29,689 nt of DNA. Source: Lwoffella lincolnii (GTDB lineage Bacteria; Pseudomonadota; Gammaproteobacteria; Pseudomonadales; Moraxellaceae). Location of the stretch: positions 129,989 to 159,677 of the forward strand of contig NZ_MUYT01000002.1 in NCBI RefSeq assembly GCF_002014765.1. The letters run 5' to 3'. Positions 1 to 7,931 of the stretch are shown piece by piece (the stretch's first letter is position 1; every line of letters begins with the position of its first letter). The position numbers and the translations under genes were made by a program. The notes beneath the pieces were generated by a model. It ran no database searches and had not been told where the DNA came from. It was given only the letters and a program-made list of their open reading frames with translations.

Positions 1-239
1 CTGTGGATAAGTGGATTTTTCTTATTAAAATCAATAACTTAGCTTGTGGAATACTCTGTTGATAACTTGTGGATTAAATGTGTATAAGTCTTTTTTGAAA
101 ATTGCTTACAGACTTATCCACAGACTTATCCACAGATAAATACAGGTTTATCCACAGGCTGTTTTATGGTAAATTATGCCGTTATAAGACAAGGGTAGAG
201 CTTGATTGAGTGTAAATATTGAGCATAAATGAGGTAGAG
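1..239. other. oriC: Chromosomal replication origin (oriC) region upstream of dnaA
   Basis: Non-coding stretch before dnaA. Perfect 9-mer DnaA boxes of the TTATCCACA type are seen at 114-122, 126-134 and 148-156 on the plus strand and at 2-10 on the minus strand. TTATACACA (79-87, minus) also fits the TTATNCACA consensus, and a one-mismatch box lies at 68-76 (minus). AT-rich stretches at about 13-46 and 88-110 could serve as the unwinding element. The 114-156 boxes lie just upstream of dnaA, so they could also let DnaA repress its own gene. The window starts inside a box, so further boxes and the usual rpmH/rnpA side may lie before base 1. The origin call is inferred from the box cluster next to dnaA. 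Confidence 0.85.
114..156 (+). promoter_or_regulatory. Cluster of three perfect DnaA boxes
   Basis: TTATCCACA occurs at 114-122, 126-134 and 148-156, all in the same orientation. Starts are 12 and 22 bp apart, close to one and two helical turns, so bound DnaA molecules would lie on the same face of the DNA. Such phased arrays are typical of DnaA oligomerisation sites. Confidence 0.9.
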
Positions 240-1661
240 ATGAACATGTCATCTTTATGGGAAAAGTGTTTGGATGAGTTGAGATATCAAGTTAAGGATA
301 ACGTCTTTACCATGTGGTTAAGGCCATTGAACGCCACTGTCATTGATGCTTTATTGGTTATTAAAGCCCCCAATGAGTACTTTGTCAGTTATCTGACGCA
401 CAATCATTTAAATGAGATTGAGCAGTTGGCCAAAAAACACAGTAATCACCAAATTGATGGCGTCAGTATTGTGGTTGATGGTCAGCAACCACAAACATCA
501 TCCATCTTAGCTTTAGATGTGCCTGATGACATGCCCATCAGTCGGGATGTCAAAGGCGTGGTAACACCCAGTACTCATCGTGGTGGCAAGGATGTCAAGG
601 ATGTTTTGCTGGTTGGCTCCTCCGACGATTTACAAAAATCGCTAAGTTATCTAAATCCTGAATTTAGTTTTGATACCTTTGTGACAGGTAAATCTAACAG
701 TTTGGCTTATAAGGCTTGCCATGAGATATCCAAACGCAACCCACAAACACGCCATAATCCTTTATTTATTTATGGTCCTTCAGGACTTGGTAAGACGCAT
801 TTGATACATTCGGTTGCTCACCGCTATTTAAAGTCAAATCGCAGTTTTTATTATTTTACATCAGATAAATTTGTCAACCAAATGGTTGCTGCCATACGTA
901 ATGGCAAGATTGAAGAGTTTAAGAAAAAAATCAAACAAGTTCACTTACTCATCGTTGATGACATTCATGTATTGGCAGGTAAAACCAAGACCAGCAGTGA
1001 ATTTTTATCCTTATTTGCAGATTTTACCATGGGGGATAAACAGCTTATTTTGGCATCTGACCGTCACCCATCGCAGTTAACCGAGTTTGATGAGCGGTTT
1101 CGTTCACGCTTTAGTTGGGGGTTGTCTGTGGCGATTGAGCCGCCAGAAATTGATACTCGCATGCAGATTTTACAAAAAAAAGCTGAGATTCTTGGTATTG
1201 ATTTGCCCAAAGAGTGTGCGTTATTCATTGCTCAAAACGTGGTGTCTAACGTGCGTCGGCTTGAAGGGGCATTAAATCAAGTGGTTGCCAATGCTAATTT
1301 GACAGGTGCTCCAATTACTTTAGAAATGGTGCAATACGCTTTAAAAGACATCATTGCCATGCGGGTGCAAGCGGTCAATATGGATAATATCCGTAAAGTG
1401 GTGGCAGAGTATTATGATGTTTCTGTTAAAGATTTAATGGGTAAAAAGCGTACTCGCAGTATTGCCCGACCCAGACAAATTGCCATGTCATTGGCACGAG
1501 AATTGACAGGAGATAGCTTCCCTGATATTGGGCAGTCCTTTGGTGGGCGAGATCATTCTACTGTGATGCACGCTTGTGATAAAGTTGCCAAATTGCGTGA
1601 ACAAGATTCTGTGCTGGATAAGGAATATAAGGCGTTATCCTTGATGCTACAAGCAGGCTAA
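240..1661 (+). CDS. dnaA: Chromosomal replication initiator protein DnaA
   Basis: DnaA binds DnaA boxes at oriC, forms an ATP-dependent filament, melts the origin and helps load the helicase DnaB. The 473-residue product has the four usual parts: an N-terminal DnaB-interaction domain opening with SSLWEKCLDELRYQV, a variable linker (about 85-140), an AAA+ ATPase with Walker A GPSGLGKT at about 179-186 and Walker B LLIVDDIHVL near 236, and a C-terminal DNA-binding domain with the DnaA signature GGRDHSTVMHA near 435. Start choice: a TTG at 219 also opens this frame, but the family normally begins close to SSLWEKCL, so ATG 240 or ATG 246 is likelier. GAGG at 231-234 is better spaced for 246. The gene reads away from the oriC boxes and leads the dnaA-dnaN-recF-gyrB group. 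Confidence 0.98.
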   Translation: MNMSSLWEKCLDELRYQVKDNVFTMWLRPLNATVIDALLVIKAPNEYFVSYLTHNHLNEIEQLAKKHSNHQIDGVSIVVDGQQPQTSSILALDVPDDMPISRDVKGVVTPSTHRGGKDVKDVLLVGSSDDLQKSLSYLNPEFSFDTFVTGKSNSLAYKACHEISKRNPQTRHNPLFIYGPSGLGKTHLIHSVAHRYLKSNRSFYYFTSDKFVNQMVAAIRNGKIEEFKKKIKQVHLLIVDDIHVLAGKTKTSSEFLSLFADFTMGDKQLILASDRHPSQLTEFDERFRSRFSWGLSVAIEPPEIDTRMQILQKKAEILGIDLPKECALFIAQNVVSNVRRLEGALNQVVANANLTGAPITLEMVQYALKDIIAMRVQAVNMDNIRKVVAEYYDVSVKDLMGKKRTRSIARPRQIAMSLARELTGDSFPDIGQSFGGRDHSTVMHACDKVAKLREQDSVLDKEYKALSLMLQAG

Positions 1662-1784
1662 GGTTTGTCAGTTCATTGTCATGGGGTTTGTTGTCATAGA
1701 TTGTCATGGCGTATTTTATGATGATGTTTTTATGGTCGCAGAATAAAATAGGTGTACTTAGATGCAATGCCAGCTGAATTTGGC

Positions 1785-1790
1785 TATACT
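1785..1790 (+). promoter_or_regulatory. Possible -10 box of a dnaN promoter
   Basis: TATACT stands 68 bp before the dnaN start in the 197-bp dnaA-dnaN spacer. The hexamer 17 bp upstream (ATGCAA, 1762-1767) is a poor -35. The spacer also has three copies of TTGTCAT (1676, 1691, 1701) of unknown meaning. The call rests mostly on the -10. Confidence 0.35.
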
Positions 1791-1858
1791 ATTCATCACT
1801 ATTCATCGCATTACCAATATGTTTAAGATTTTGCCATAGTTTAATTGAGTCTGTAGTT

Positions 1859-3034
1859 ATGCACTTATCCATCAACCGTGAATTATTTTTAAAAGCCATC
1901 AGTTTGGTTGTCAAAGCGGCAGACAAACGACATAACATGGTCATCTTGGGTAACTTAAAGTTGCAACTTACCGATAGCCATTTGGTATTGACGGCATCGG
2001 ATTTGGAAGTACAGCTTACTGTGGCGGTTGATTTGCCACAGGGTGCTGTCATACAAACTGGTGACATCACCTTGCCTGCCGATAAGCTAAGAGACATCTG
2101 TAAGTTATTGCCCAGCAATGCCCAGATTAATCTTGTGACTCAAAGTAATGAACGTTGCTTAATCACCAGTGATAAGAGTAGGTTTACTTTAGGTACGTTG
2201 CCTGCAGGTGACTATCCCATATTAGGTGACCCTGAAAACATCACACCCATCACCATCACTCATAAAGACTTAAGTGAGTTGATAGGTAAAACCCAATTTG
2301 CCATGGCAATCCAAGATGTGCGTTATTATTTAACGGGCATGTATTTTGACATTTCTGAGCGTAAGCTCACCACGGTTGCCACTGATGGACACCGTCTTGC
2401 CCTAGCTCAGCGAGCCATTGAAGTTGCTGATGACCATAAGTTAGAAGCCATTTTGCCACGCAAAGCCGTCAGTGAACTGGACCGTCTGCTTGGTGAGCAA
2501 GGTAAATTGCTAAATAGCCCAGAGAATCAAATCACCCTACAATTTGGGCGAGAGTTTATGCAGGTGGTGTTGCCTTTTGGTAATGTGGACAGCACAGGGC
2601 AGATTGACAGCAGTACTCAAGTTACTTTTACTGCTCGCTTAATTGATGGTAAGTTTCCTGACTATCGCCGTGTCATGCCATCTAATAGTGACAAACAAGC
2701 CATTCTTAATCAGGCACACTTGACTGATGTTCTACGTCGTGTGTCTATTTTGAGTAATGAAAAATCTCGTGGTGTTATCTTTAATTTTGCCAGTGATGGC
2801 ATCATCGAAGTGCGTGCCAATAACGCTGAGCAAGATGAAGCCATTGAAAAGCTCACCGCCAAATACACAGGTGAGTCACTGGAGCTGTCGTTTAATGTGC
2901 AATATGTGCAAGATGTTCTTGATGTGTTGCAAGGTGATGTTGTCATTCAAATGAGTCAAGCCAATGCTTCTGTTTTGGTAACTCAGCATGGTGATCACCT
3001 ACATCAATATGTCATCATGCCCATGCGTATCTGA
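1859..3034 (+). CDS. dnaN: DNA polymerase III beta subunit (sliding clamp)
   Basis: DnaN is the ring-shaped processivity clamp that tethers DNA polymerase III to DNA and recruits other repair and replication proteins. The 391-residue product opens with a typical clamp N-terminus (HLSINRELFLKAISLVVKAADKRHNMVILGNL) and ends in YVIMPMRI, the characteristic clamp C-terminus next to the peptide-binding groove. It is about 25 residues longer than the E. coli clamp, within the range of the order. The start at 1859 has no clear Shine-Dalgarno sequence but fits the family N-terminus. A weak promoter is possible in the upstream spacer. recF follows after 34 bp, so the two are probably co-transcribed. 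Confidence 0.98.
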   Translation: MHLSINRELFLKAISLVVKAADKRHNMVILGNLKLQLTDSHLVLTASDLEVQLTVAVDLPQGAVIQTGDITLPADKLRDICKLLPSNAQINLVTQSNERCLITSDKSRFTLGTLPAGDYPILGDPENITPITITHKDLSELIGKTQFAMAIQDVRYYLTGMYFDISERKLTTVATDGHRLALAQRAIEVADDHKLEAILPRKAVSELDRLLGEQGKLLNSPENQITLQFGREFMQVVLPFGNVDSTGQIDSSTQVTFTARLIDGKFPDYRRVMPSNSDKQAILNQAHLTDVLRRVSILSNEKSRGVIFNFASDGIIEVRANNAEQDEAIEKLTAKYTGESLELSFNVQYVQDVLDVLQGDVVIQMSQANASVLVTQHGDHLHQYVIMPMRI

Positions 3035-3068
3035 TGGACATGCACTTGATGGCACAACACTGTTGATT

Positions 3069-4331
3069 ATGATAACTCAACTACACATCAACCATCTAAG
3101 AAACCTAAATCATGTCAATTTGCCATTAACCCAATGTAACCTTATCATTGGGGCAAATGGCAGTGGTAAGACCAGTATTTTAGAGGCATTATTTTTATTG
3201 TCTAGGGGTAAAAGTTTTCGCAGTCATCAACCCAAACTCTACATCACCCACAAACATTCCCATTGTACTGTCTTTGCTCGTCTACAAGATGGTAGCCGTC
3301 TTGGGATTGAAAAGCACAGCGATGCCAGCACCATATTAAAGCTGAATGGTCAAATACTAACTGCCCAAAGTCAGCTGACCGCTCGTCTGCCCACCACGTT
3401 GATTGACCCTGCATCTATGGACATTTTGGAGCAAGGCAGTAATTTACGCCGTCAATTATTAGATTGGTTGGCGTTTCACGTGAAACCTGACTTTTATCCA
3501 CAGTGGTTGGCGTATCAAAGATTGTTAAAACAACGCAACAGCCTACTTAAGCAATCACGTCATCTTAACGACCTTAACCGTCAGCAGTTGCAAGCATGGG
3601 ACAATATGCTTGCTGAACATGCCAGCTGTATTCATCATTATCGCCAGCAAGTCTTTGGCGCTTGGCAACACAGTTTTAATCATGTGTTGGCTTTGTTGTT
3701 ACCACAGTACTCTTATCAGATTGAGTTGAATTATCAGGCAGGATTTGACCCCAACATTCCCCTACAGCAAACGCTACACGATAGGTTACAAAGTGATTTA
3801 AAGTTAGGCTATACTCGTGTTGGCAGTCATCGAGCTGACATTCAAGTGCTATGGCGTGGCAGTCAAACTGACGTTGCAGCTCAAGATGCCTTTTATCAAG
3901 ATGGTTTTGATGAACGTGGTCAGATTGATGATGGTGAACAAACAGGAGATGGTGGACAAACAGATGTTAGTCGCCAACGCATGCGTCATAAAATGTTGGC
4001 TACCAACGTTTTGTCTCGTGGTGAAAAAAAACTGCTGATAACCGCATTGAAGTTGTCCCAACTGCCATTATTGCCAGTTAACCATTCTTCTTATGGTCTT
4101 ATCAGTGGCTCTGGTGGTCAACTCACCAGTCGACCCATTGTTTTGCTTGATGACATTGATGCTGAATTAGATGCCAATGCCATGCAAGTTCTGCTTTCAA
4201 CCTTAGCAACTGTGCCTTGTCAGCTATTTATCACCAGTTTGAGCAAAGATATCCTTCCTATGATTGAATCACATTGGCAAGAGTTAAGTGTGTTTCACGT
4301 GAAACATGGCAAGGTTGATGGCGTGGTTTGA
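3069..4331 (+). CDS. recF: DNA replication and repair protein RecF
   Basis: RecF is an SMC-like ATPase that binds gapped DNA and, with RecO and RecR, loads RecA at stalled forks. Visible motifs are Walker A GANGSGKT (28-35), an ABC-type signature LSRGEKK near 315 and Walker B VLLDDIDAELD near 358-368. The frame is open upstream to 2988, but that part overlaps dnaN; ATG 3069 gives the usual RecF N-terminus MITQLHINHLRNLNHV. At 420 residues it is about 60 longer than E. coli RecF. Part of the excess is a Gly/Asp/Gln-rich insert before the signature (about 275-305) containing an 18-bp in-frame tandem duplication. Two parS sites (3472-3487, 4291-4306) and a perfect DnaA box (3494-3502) lie inside the gene. 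Confidence 0.97.
   Translation: MITQLHINHLRNLNHVNLPLTQCNLIIGANGSGKTSILEALFLLSRGKSFRSHQPKLYITHKHSHCTVFARLQDGSRLGIEKHSDASTILKLNGQILTAQSQLTARLPTTLIDPASMDILEQGSNLRRQLLDWLAFHVKPDFYPQWLAYQRLLKQRNSLLKQSRHLNDLNRQQLQAWDNMLAEHASCIHHYRQQVFGAWQHSFNHVLALLLPQYSYQIELNYQAGFDPNIPLQQTLHDRLQSDLKLGYTRVGSHRADIQVLWRGSQTDVAAQDAFYQDGFDERGQIDDGEQTGDGGQTDVSRQRMRHKMLATNVLSRGEKKLLITALKLSQLPLLPVNHSSYGLISGSGGQLTSRPIVLLDDIDAELDANAMQVLLSTLATVPCQLFITSLSKDILPMIESHWQELSVFHVKHGKVDGVV
3472..3487. promoter_or_regulatory. parS: parS centromere site 1 (inside recF)
   Basis: The 14-bp core GTTTCACGTGAAAC (3473-3486) is perfect; both outer bases differ from the bacterial consensus TGTTTCACGTGAAACA, giving 14 of 16 matches. ParB binds such palindromes and spreads from them during chromosome segregation. 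Read in the recF frame the site encodes Phe-His-Val-Lys. Confidence 0.85.
3930..3965 (+). repeat. In-frame 18-bp tandem duplication in recF
   Basis: GATGGTGAACAAACAGGA (3930-3947) is followed directly by the diverged copy GATGGTGGACAAACAGAT (3948-3965). The translation is DGEQTG-DGGQTD. The period is a multiple of three, so the reading frame is kept. Confidence 0.85.
4291..4306. promoter_or_regulatory. parS: parS centromere site 2 (perfect, end of recF)
   Basis: TGTTTCACGTGAAACA matches the 16-bp parS consensus at every position. It lies in the last codons of recF, again read as Phe-His-Val-Lys. Confidence 0.93.
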
Positions 4332-4397
4332 TGCCATGAATAACCCAAAATATGATGTGTCAGGCTTATCAATTCTGCAAAATACCCTAAAAAATGC

Positions 4398-4403
4398 TAT
4401 AAT
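4398..4403 (+). promoter_or_regulatory. Extended -10 promoter for gyrB
   Basis: A perfect TATAAT preceded by TGC forms an extended -10 element (TGCTATAAT) in the 161-bp recF-gyrB spacer, 89 bp before the gyrB start. The hexamer 17 bp upstream, CTGCAA, is a weak -35. This suggests gyrB has its own sigma-70 promoter as well as any read-through from recF. Confidence 0.65.
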
Positions 4404-4492
4404 GGTTCACCCATTTTTGCGTATCAATTTGTATCAATGCGTGTCAGTTTGCGTAGAAAAATGGGGCGACCAACACTTGATAGGGAACATAC

Positions 4493-7045
4493 ATGAGTCA
4501 GTCACAAACCAACCAAGCCACCGAAGCAAATGATGTTGACTTACCAGCACCGTCCACTCAAAAAGACCATGAATATGGTGCAAATAAAATCCGTGTGTTG
4601 CGAGGATTAGAAGCCGTGCGGGTGCGTCCTGGTATGTACATTGGTGATACAGATGATGGCACAGGCTTACACCACATGGTGTTTGAAGTGGTTGATAACG
4701 CCATTGATGAAGCTTTAGCAGGGCATTGTGACCAAATTGACATCATTATCCATGACGATAATTCGGTGAGTGTGCTGGATAATGGGCGTGGCATTCCTGT
4801 TGACATTCACCCTGAAGAGGGCGTGTCAGCAGCACAGGTCATCATGACGGTGTTGCATGCTGGCGGTAAATTTGATGACAACAGTTATAAAGTCTCAGGC
4901 GGTCTGCATGGGGTTGGTGTGTCGGTGGTGAATGCCTTATCGCAAAAGCTTGAGTTAAATGTTTGGCGTGAAGGACATCACCATCGACAAACTTATACCA
5001 ATGGCGTACCAGATTCCCCCATTGAACAGTTAGAAACCACGGATAAGACGGGTACGCAGATTCGTTTTTACCCCAGTGTGGGAGAAGAAGGCAGTGATGC
5101 CATTTTTAAGGGTGTAACCACGTTTGATTATGATGTTTTGGCCAAGCGGTTGCGTGAGTTGTCATTCTTAAACTCAGGGGTTCGCATTGTGTTGACCGAT
5201 GAGCGGTTGGATAAACGTCAAGAATTTGAACACAAAGGCGGTTTGTCTGAATTTGTTACCTACATCAATGCAGGCAAAGAATCTTTAAACGATGTTTTTC
5301 ACTTCACCAGCGAAGAAGATGGCATCAGTGTGGAAGTGGCATTGCAATGGACAGACAGTTATAACGAAAAAGTGCTTTGCTTTACCAACAACATTCCTCA
5401 AAAAGATGGTGGCACACATTTGACAGGTTTTCGCTCAGCATTGACTCGTTGTTTGAGCGGTTATATGGATAGCGAAAACTTGCTAAAAAAAGAGAAAGTT
5501 GCTGTTACGGGTGATGATGCTCGAGAAGGCTTAACTGCCATCGTCTCTGTTAAAGTGCCCGACCCCAAATTCTCTAGCCAAACCAAAGACAAATTGGTGT
5601 CTAGTGAGGTCAAATCCGCCGTTGAGTCTGCCATGCACGACAAATTCAGCGATTATCTGCTAGAAAATCCAGGCTCTGCCAAATCCATCGCCAGTAAAAT
5701 CATTGATGCTGCCAAAGCCCGAGATGCCGCTCGCAAGGCTCGAGAAATGACACGGCGAAAAACCACTTTAGACATTGCAGGCTTGCCAGGAAAACTGGCA
5801 GATTGTCAAGAAAAAGACCCTGCCTTATCTGAGCTATACATTGTGGAGGGTGACTCAGCGGGAGGCAGTGCCAAACAAGGACGTAGTCGTAAGACACAAG
5901 CCATTTTACCATTAAAGGGCAAAATCTTAAACGTTGAGCGAGCCAGGTTTGATAAAATGTTGTCATCAGCTGAAGTGGGGACGCTGATTACTGCTTTGGG
6001 TTGTGGCATCGGTCCTGATGAATACAACCCAGACAAAGTGCGTTATCACAAAATCATCATCATGACCGATGCAGACGTAGATGGCTCACACATTCGCACG
6101 TTATTATTGACATTCTTTTTCCGTCAGACTCCAGAGCTGATAGAGCGTGGCTATGTTTATATCGCCCAGCCACCACTTTATAAAATCAAAAAAGGCCGTC
6201 AAGAGCTGTATATCAAAGATGATGAAGCCCTTAAAGCCCATCTGTTGTCATCAACCATTGATGACACCCAACTGCATTTAAGCCAAGATGCCCCTGCCAT
6301 TAGTGGCACAGCATTGGAGTCTTTATTAAACAGTTATCACCAAACACAACTGATAAAATCTCGTCTACAGACCAAATATCCTGCTGATATATTAGATACG
6401 CTGACACGAGTGCCTAAATTAACCCTAGAGCAAACGCATGACAAAGTTGCCATGCAGGCATGGGTAACTGCCTTGCAAGACGCATTGCAACAAAGACACC
6501 CAAAACTTGCGCCGAAAGTGAGCATTGATGACCCACTTGCCACGCCTAAGCCAGTCCATCAAAACGATGGACTGTCGTCATCAGACACAGAGCAAAAACC
6601 ACAACAATGGTTGCCAAAAATTACCATTCATGTGCATCAACTGCTACAAAATTATTTACTTGATGCCAGTTTTATCAGTTCTGGCGAATACAGTAAGCTG
6701 ATTAAGCTTTCTGATGAGTGGCAAACCCTGTTAACACCAACTGCCTTTATCCGCCGTGGTGATAAAAATATTGCCATCAAAGATTTTGATTATCTGTGGC
6801 AACAGATGATGGATGATGCTCGCCGTGGGTTATCGATACAGCGTTATAAGGGATTGGGCGAGATGAATCCAGAGCAACTTTGGGAAACCACCATGGACCC
6901 AGAAAACCGCCGTATGTTGAAAGTCACCATTGAAGATGCCATTGCTGCTGACCATTTGTTCACGTGTTTGATGGGAGATGATGTTGAGCCAAGACGAGCC
7001 TTTATTGAAGAAAATGCCTTGTCAGTGACGCAGTTGGACATATGA
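4493..7045 (+). CDS. gyrB: DNA gyrase subunit B
   Basis: GyrB is the ATPase half of gyrase, which introduces negative supercoils. The 850-residue product has the GHKL ATP-binding region (FEVVDNAIDEALAG, catalytic Glu65, Asn69), the transducer domain, and the TOPRIM metal site EGDSAGGSAKQG (from 452) with D526-A-D528-V-D530. A Gram-negative-type insert follows (about 580-760) and then the tail with QRYKGLGEMNPEQLWETTMDP. Positions matching the E. coli quinolone-resistance residues Asp426, Lys447 and Ser464 keep the sensitive-type residues (EGDS, PLKGK, MLSSAEV). The protein is somewhat longer than E. coli GyrB (804). The ribosome-binding site AGGGA (4482-4486) sits 6 bp before ATG 4493. A hairpin terminator follows at 7144-7170. 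Confidence 0.98.
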   Translation: MSQSQTNQATEANDVDLPAPSTQKDHEYGANKIRVLRGLEAVRVRPGMYIGDTDDGTGLHHMVFEVVDNAIDEALAGHCDQIDIIIHDDNSVSVLDNGRGIPVDIHPEEGVSAAQVIMTVLHAGGKFDDNSYKVSGGLHGVGVSVVNALSQKLELNVWREGHHHRQTYTNGVPDSPIEQLETTDKTGTQIRFYPSVGEEGSDAIFKGVTTFDYDVLAKRLRELSFLNSGVRIVLTDERLDKRQEFEHKGGLSEFVTYINAGKESLNDVFHFTSEEDGISVEVALQWTDSYNEKVLCFTNNIPQKDGGTHLTGFRSALTRCLSGYMDSENLLKKEKVAVTGDDAREGLTAIVSVKVPDPKFSSQTKDKLVSSEVKSAVESAMHDKFSDYLLENPGSAKSIASKIIDAAKARDAARKAREMTRRKTTLDIAGLPGKLADCQEKDPALSELYIVEGDSAGGSAKQGRSRKTQAILPLKGKILNVERARFDKMLSSAEVGTLITALGCGIGPDEYNPDKVRYHKIIIMTDADVDGSHIRTLLLTFFFRQTPELIERGYVYIAQPPLYKIKKGRQELYIKDDEALKAHLLSSTIDDTQLHLSQDAPAISGTALESLLNSYHQTQLIKSRLQTKYPADILDTLTRVPKLTLEQTHDKVAMQAWVTALQDALQQRHPKLAPKVSIDDPLATPKPVHQNDGLSSSDTEQKPQQWLPKITIHVHQLLQNYLLDASFISSGEYSKLIKLSDEWQTLLTPTAFIRRGDKNIAIKDFDYLWQQMMDDARRGLSIQRYKGLGEMNPEQLWETTMDPENRRMLKVTIEDAIAADHLFTCLMGDDVEPRRAFIEENALSVTQLDI

Positions 7046-7143
7046 TGTGATTGATATTAAATTGATGGTAAATTGATGTTAAGTGAATTTTATATTAGAT
7101 GGATTTTGTATTAATTGGCTTAACTTAAGTTGTTGATATGATT

Positions 7144-7170
7144 AAAGACCGTCATCATTTGGCGGTTTTT
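7144..7170 (+). terminator. Rho-independent terminator after gyrB
   Basis: Stem ACCGTC/GGCGGT (7148-7153 with 7161-7166, one G-T pair) has a 7-nt loop, AAA before it and a run of five T ending at 7170. It closes the origin operon 99 bp after the gyrB stop. Confidence 0.75.
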
Positions 7171-7197
7171 ATGCTTAAGAAAAACCAAATCAGCATA

Positions 7198-7213
7198 AGT
7201 TTCACGTGAAACA
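7198..7213. promoter_or_regulatory. parS: parS centromere site 3 (gyrB-mntP spacer)
   Basis: AGTTTCACGTGAAACA matches the consensus at 15 of 16 positions; only the first base differs. It is the only one of the four sites outside a gene, 46 bp before mntP. Its right arm runs into a 17-bp tandem repeat. Confidence 0.9.
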
Positions 7214-7242
7214 ACATTGTACATAAAACAACATTGTACATA
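7209..7242 (+). repeat. Perfect 17-bp tandem duplication before mntP
   Basis: AAACAACATTGTACATA occurs twice in direct succession (7209-7225, 7226-7242) with no mismatch. The first copy starts inside the parS site. Each copy contains the small palindrome TGTACA. The second copy ends 16 bp before the mntP start. Confidence 0.95.
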
Positions 7243-7258
7243 AGAATGGATGTAAAAA

Positions 7259-7825
7259 ATGTCAGAGCTGATATTGTTGGCAATGGCTTTACCAATGGAT
7301 GCGTTTGCTGTGTCGCTTGGACTTGGGGCAAAAAAGCGTGAGCATGCCGTGCGTATCGCTCTATTGGCAGGTGTGTATTTTGGCGTATTTCAAGGAATGA
7401 TGCCATTACTTGGCTATCTGAGTGGGCGTTCTGTGTTAGGGTTCATTGAAAATATTGCCCCTTGGGTGGCGTGTGTCATCTTGCTTGGTCTGGGTGGTAA
7501 GATGCTGTATGAAGCGTTTGGTAAAGACAAAGATGATGACAAAAATGACAGTGATGACCAGCATAAACCATTCATGAGCCAAAAAACCATGCTCATGCTT
7601 GCTGTTGCCACCAGCATTGATGCCATGGCGGCAGGTTTTACGTTAAATTTGATGCCCATCAATCCTTGGCTGGCATGTGCAATCATTGCGGTTGTAACAG
7701 GTGTCTTGAGTTTTGTTGGGGTGTTTTTGGGTAGTCAATCTGGCACATGGCTTGAGAGTAAAGCTGAAATATTTGGTGGGTTTGTGTTGATGTTTGTTGG
7801 GCTAAAAATGGTGCTTTTGAACTAA
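7259..7825 (+). CDS. mntP: Manganese efflux pump MntP
   Basis: MntP (formerly YebN, DUF204) exports Mn2+ across the inner membrane and protects against manganese overload. The 188-residue product matches the family length and is strongly hydrophobic, with about six predicted membrane helices in two repeats. Each repeat has its signature aspartate: MDAFAVSLGLG with Asp14, and SIDAMAAGF with Asp121. A charged Asp/Lys loop (about 84-104) separates the halves. GGA at 7248-7250 precedes ATG 7259. In E. coli mntP is controlled by a manganese riboswitch and MntR. The leader here is short, and I see neither that riboswitch nor an MntR box; instead it holds parS and a 17-bp duplication. Confidence 0.95.
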   Translation: MSELILLAMALPMDAFAVSLGLGAKKREHAVRIALLAGVYFGVFQGMMPLLGYLSGRSVLGFIENIAPWVACVILLGLGGKMLYEAFGKDKDDDKNDSDDQHKPFMSQKTMLMLAVATSIDAMAAGFTLNLMPINPWLACAIIAVVTGVLSFVGVFLGSQSGTWLESKAEIFGGFVLMFVGLKMVLLN

Positions 7826-7931
7826 ACTGCATGGGGTGGGTTATTTGCTTTTTTACTTAAACGGTTTGTGCTAGATTGAGTATATTCGTCATATTGGCAA
7901 TCCAAATGATATTTTGTAAGGAACATCAATC

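Noticed and set aside
2988..3068. Longer RecF starting inside dnaN
   Set aside because: The extra 27 residues are unlike RecF, overlap the dnaN end and the ATG at 3069 gives the family N-terminus.
4022..4030. Run of eight A in recF as a possible frameshift or phase-variation tract
   Set aside because: The frame is intact on both sides (GEKKLL) and the run encodes the conserved ABC signature; no alternative product is suggested.
6956..6971. CACGTG centred at 6963 near the gyrB end as a fifth parS site
   Set aside because: Only 10 of 16 consensus positions match and the right arm (TTTGA) is wrong.
7171..7258. Manganese riboswitch (yybP-ykoY type) upstream of mntP
   Set aside because: The leader is only about 90 nt, is occupied by parS and the tandem repeat, and shows none of the conserved loop sequences.
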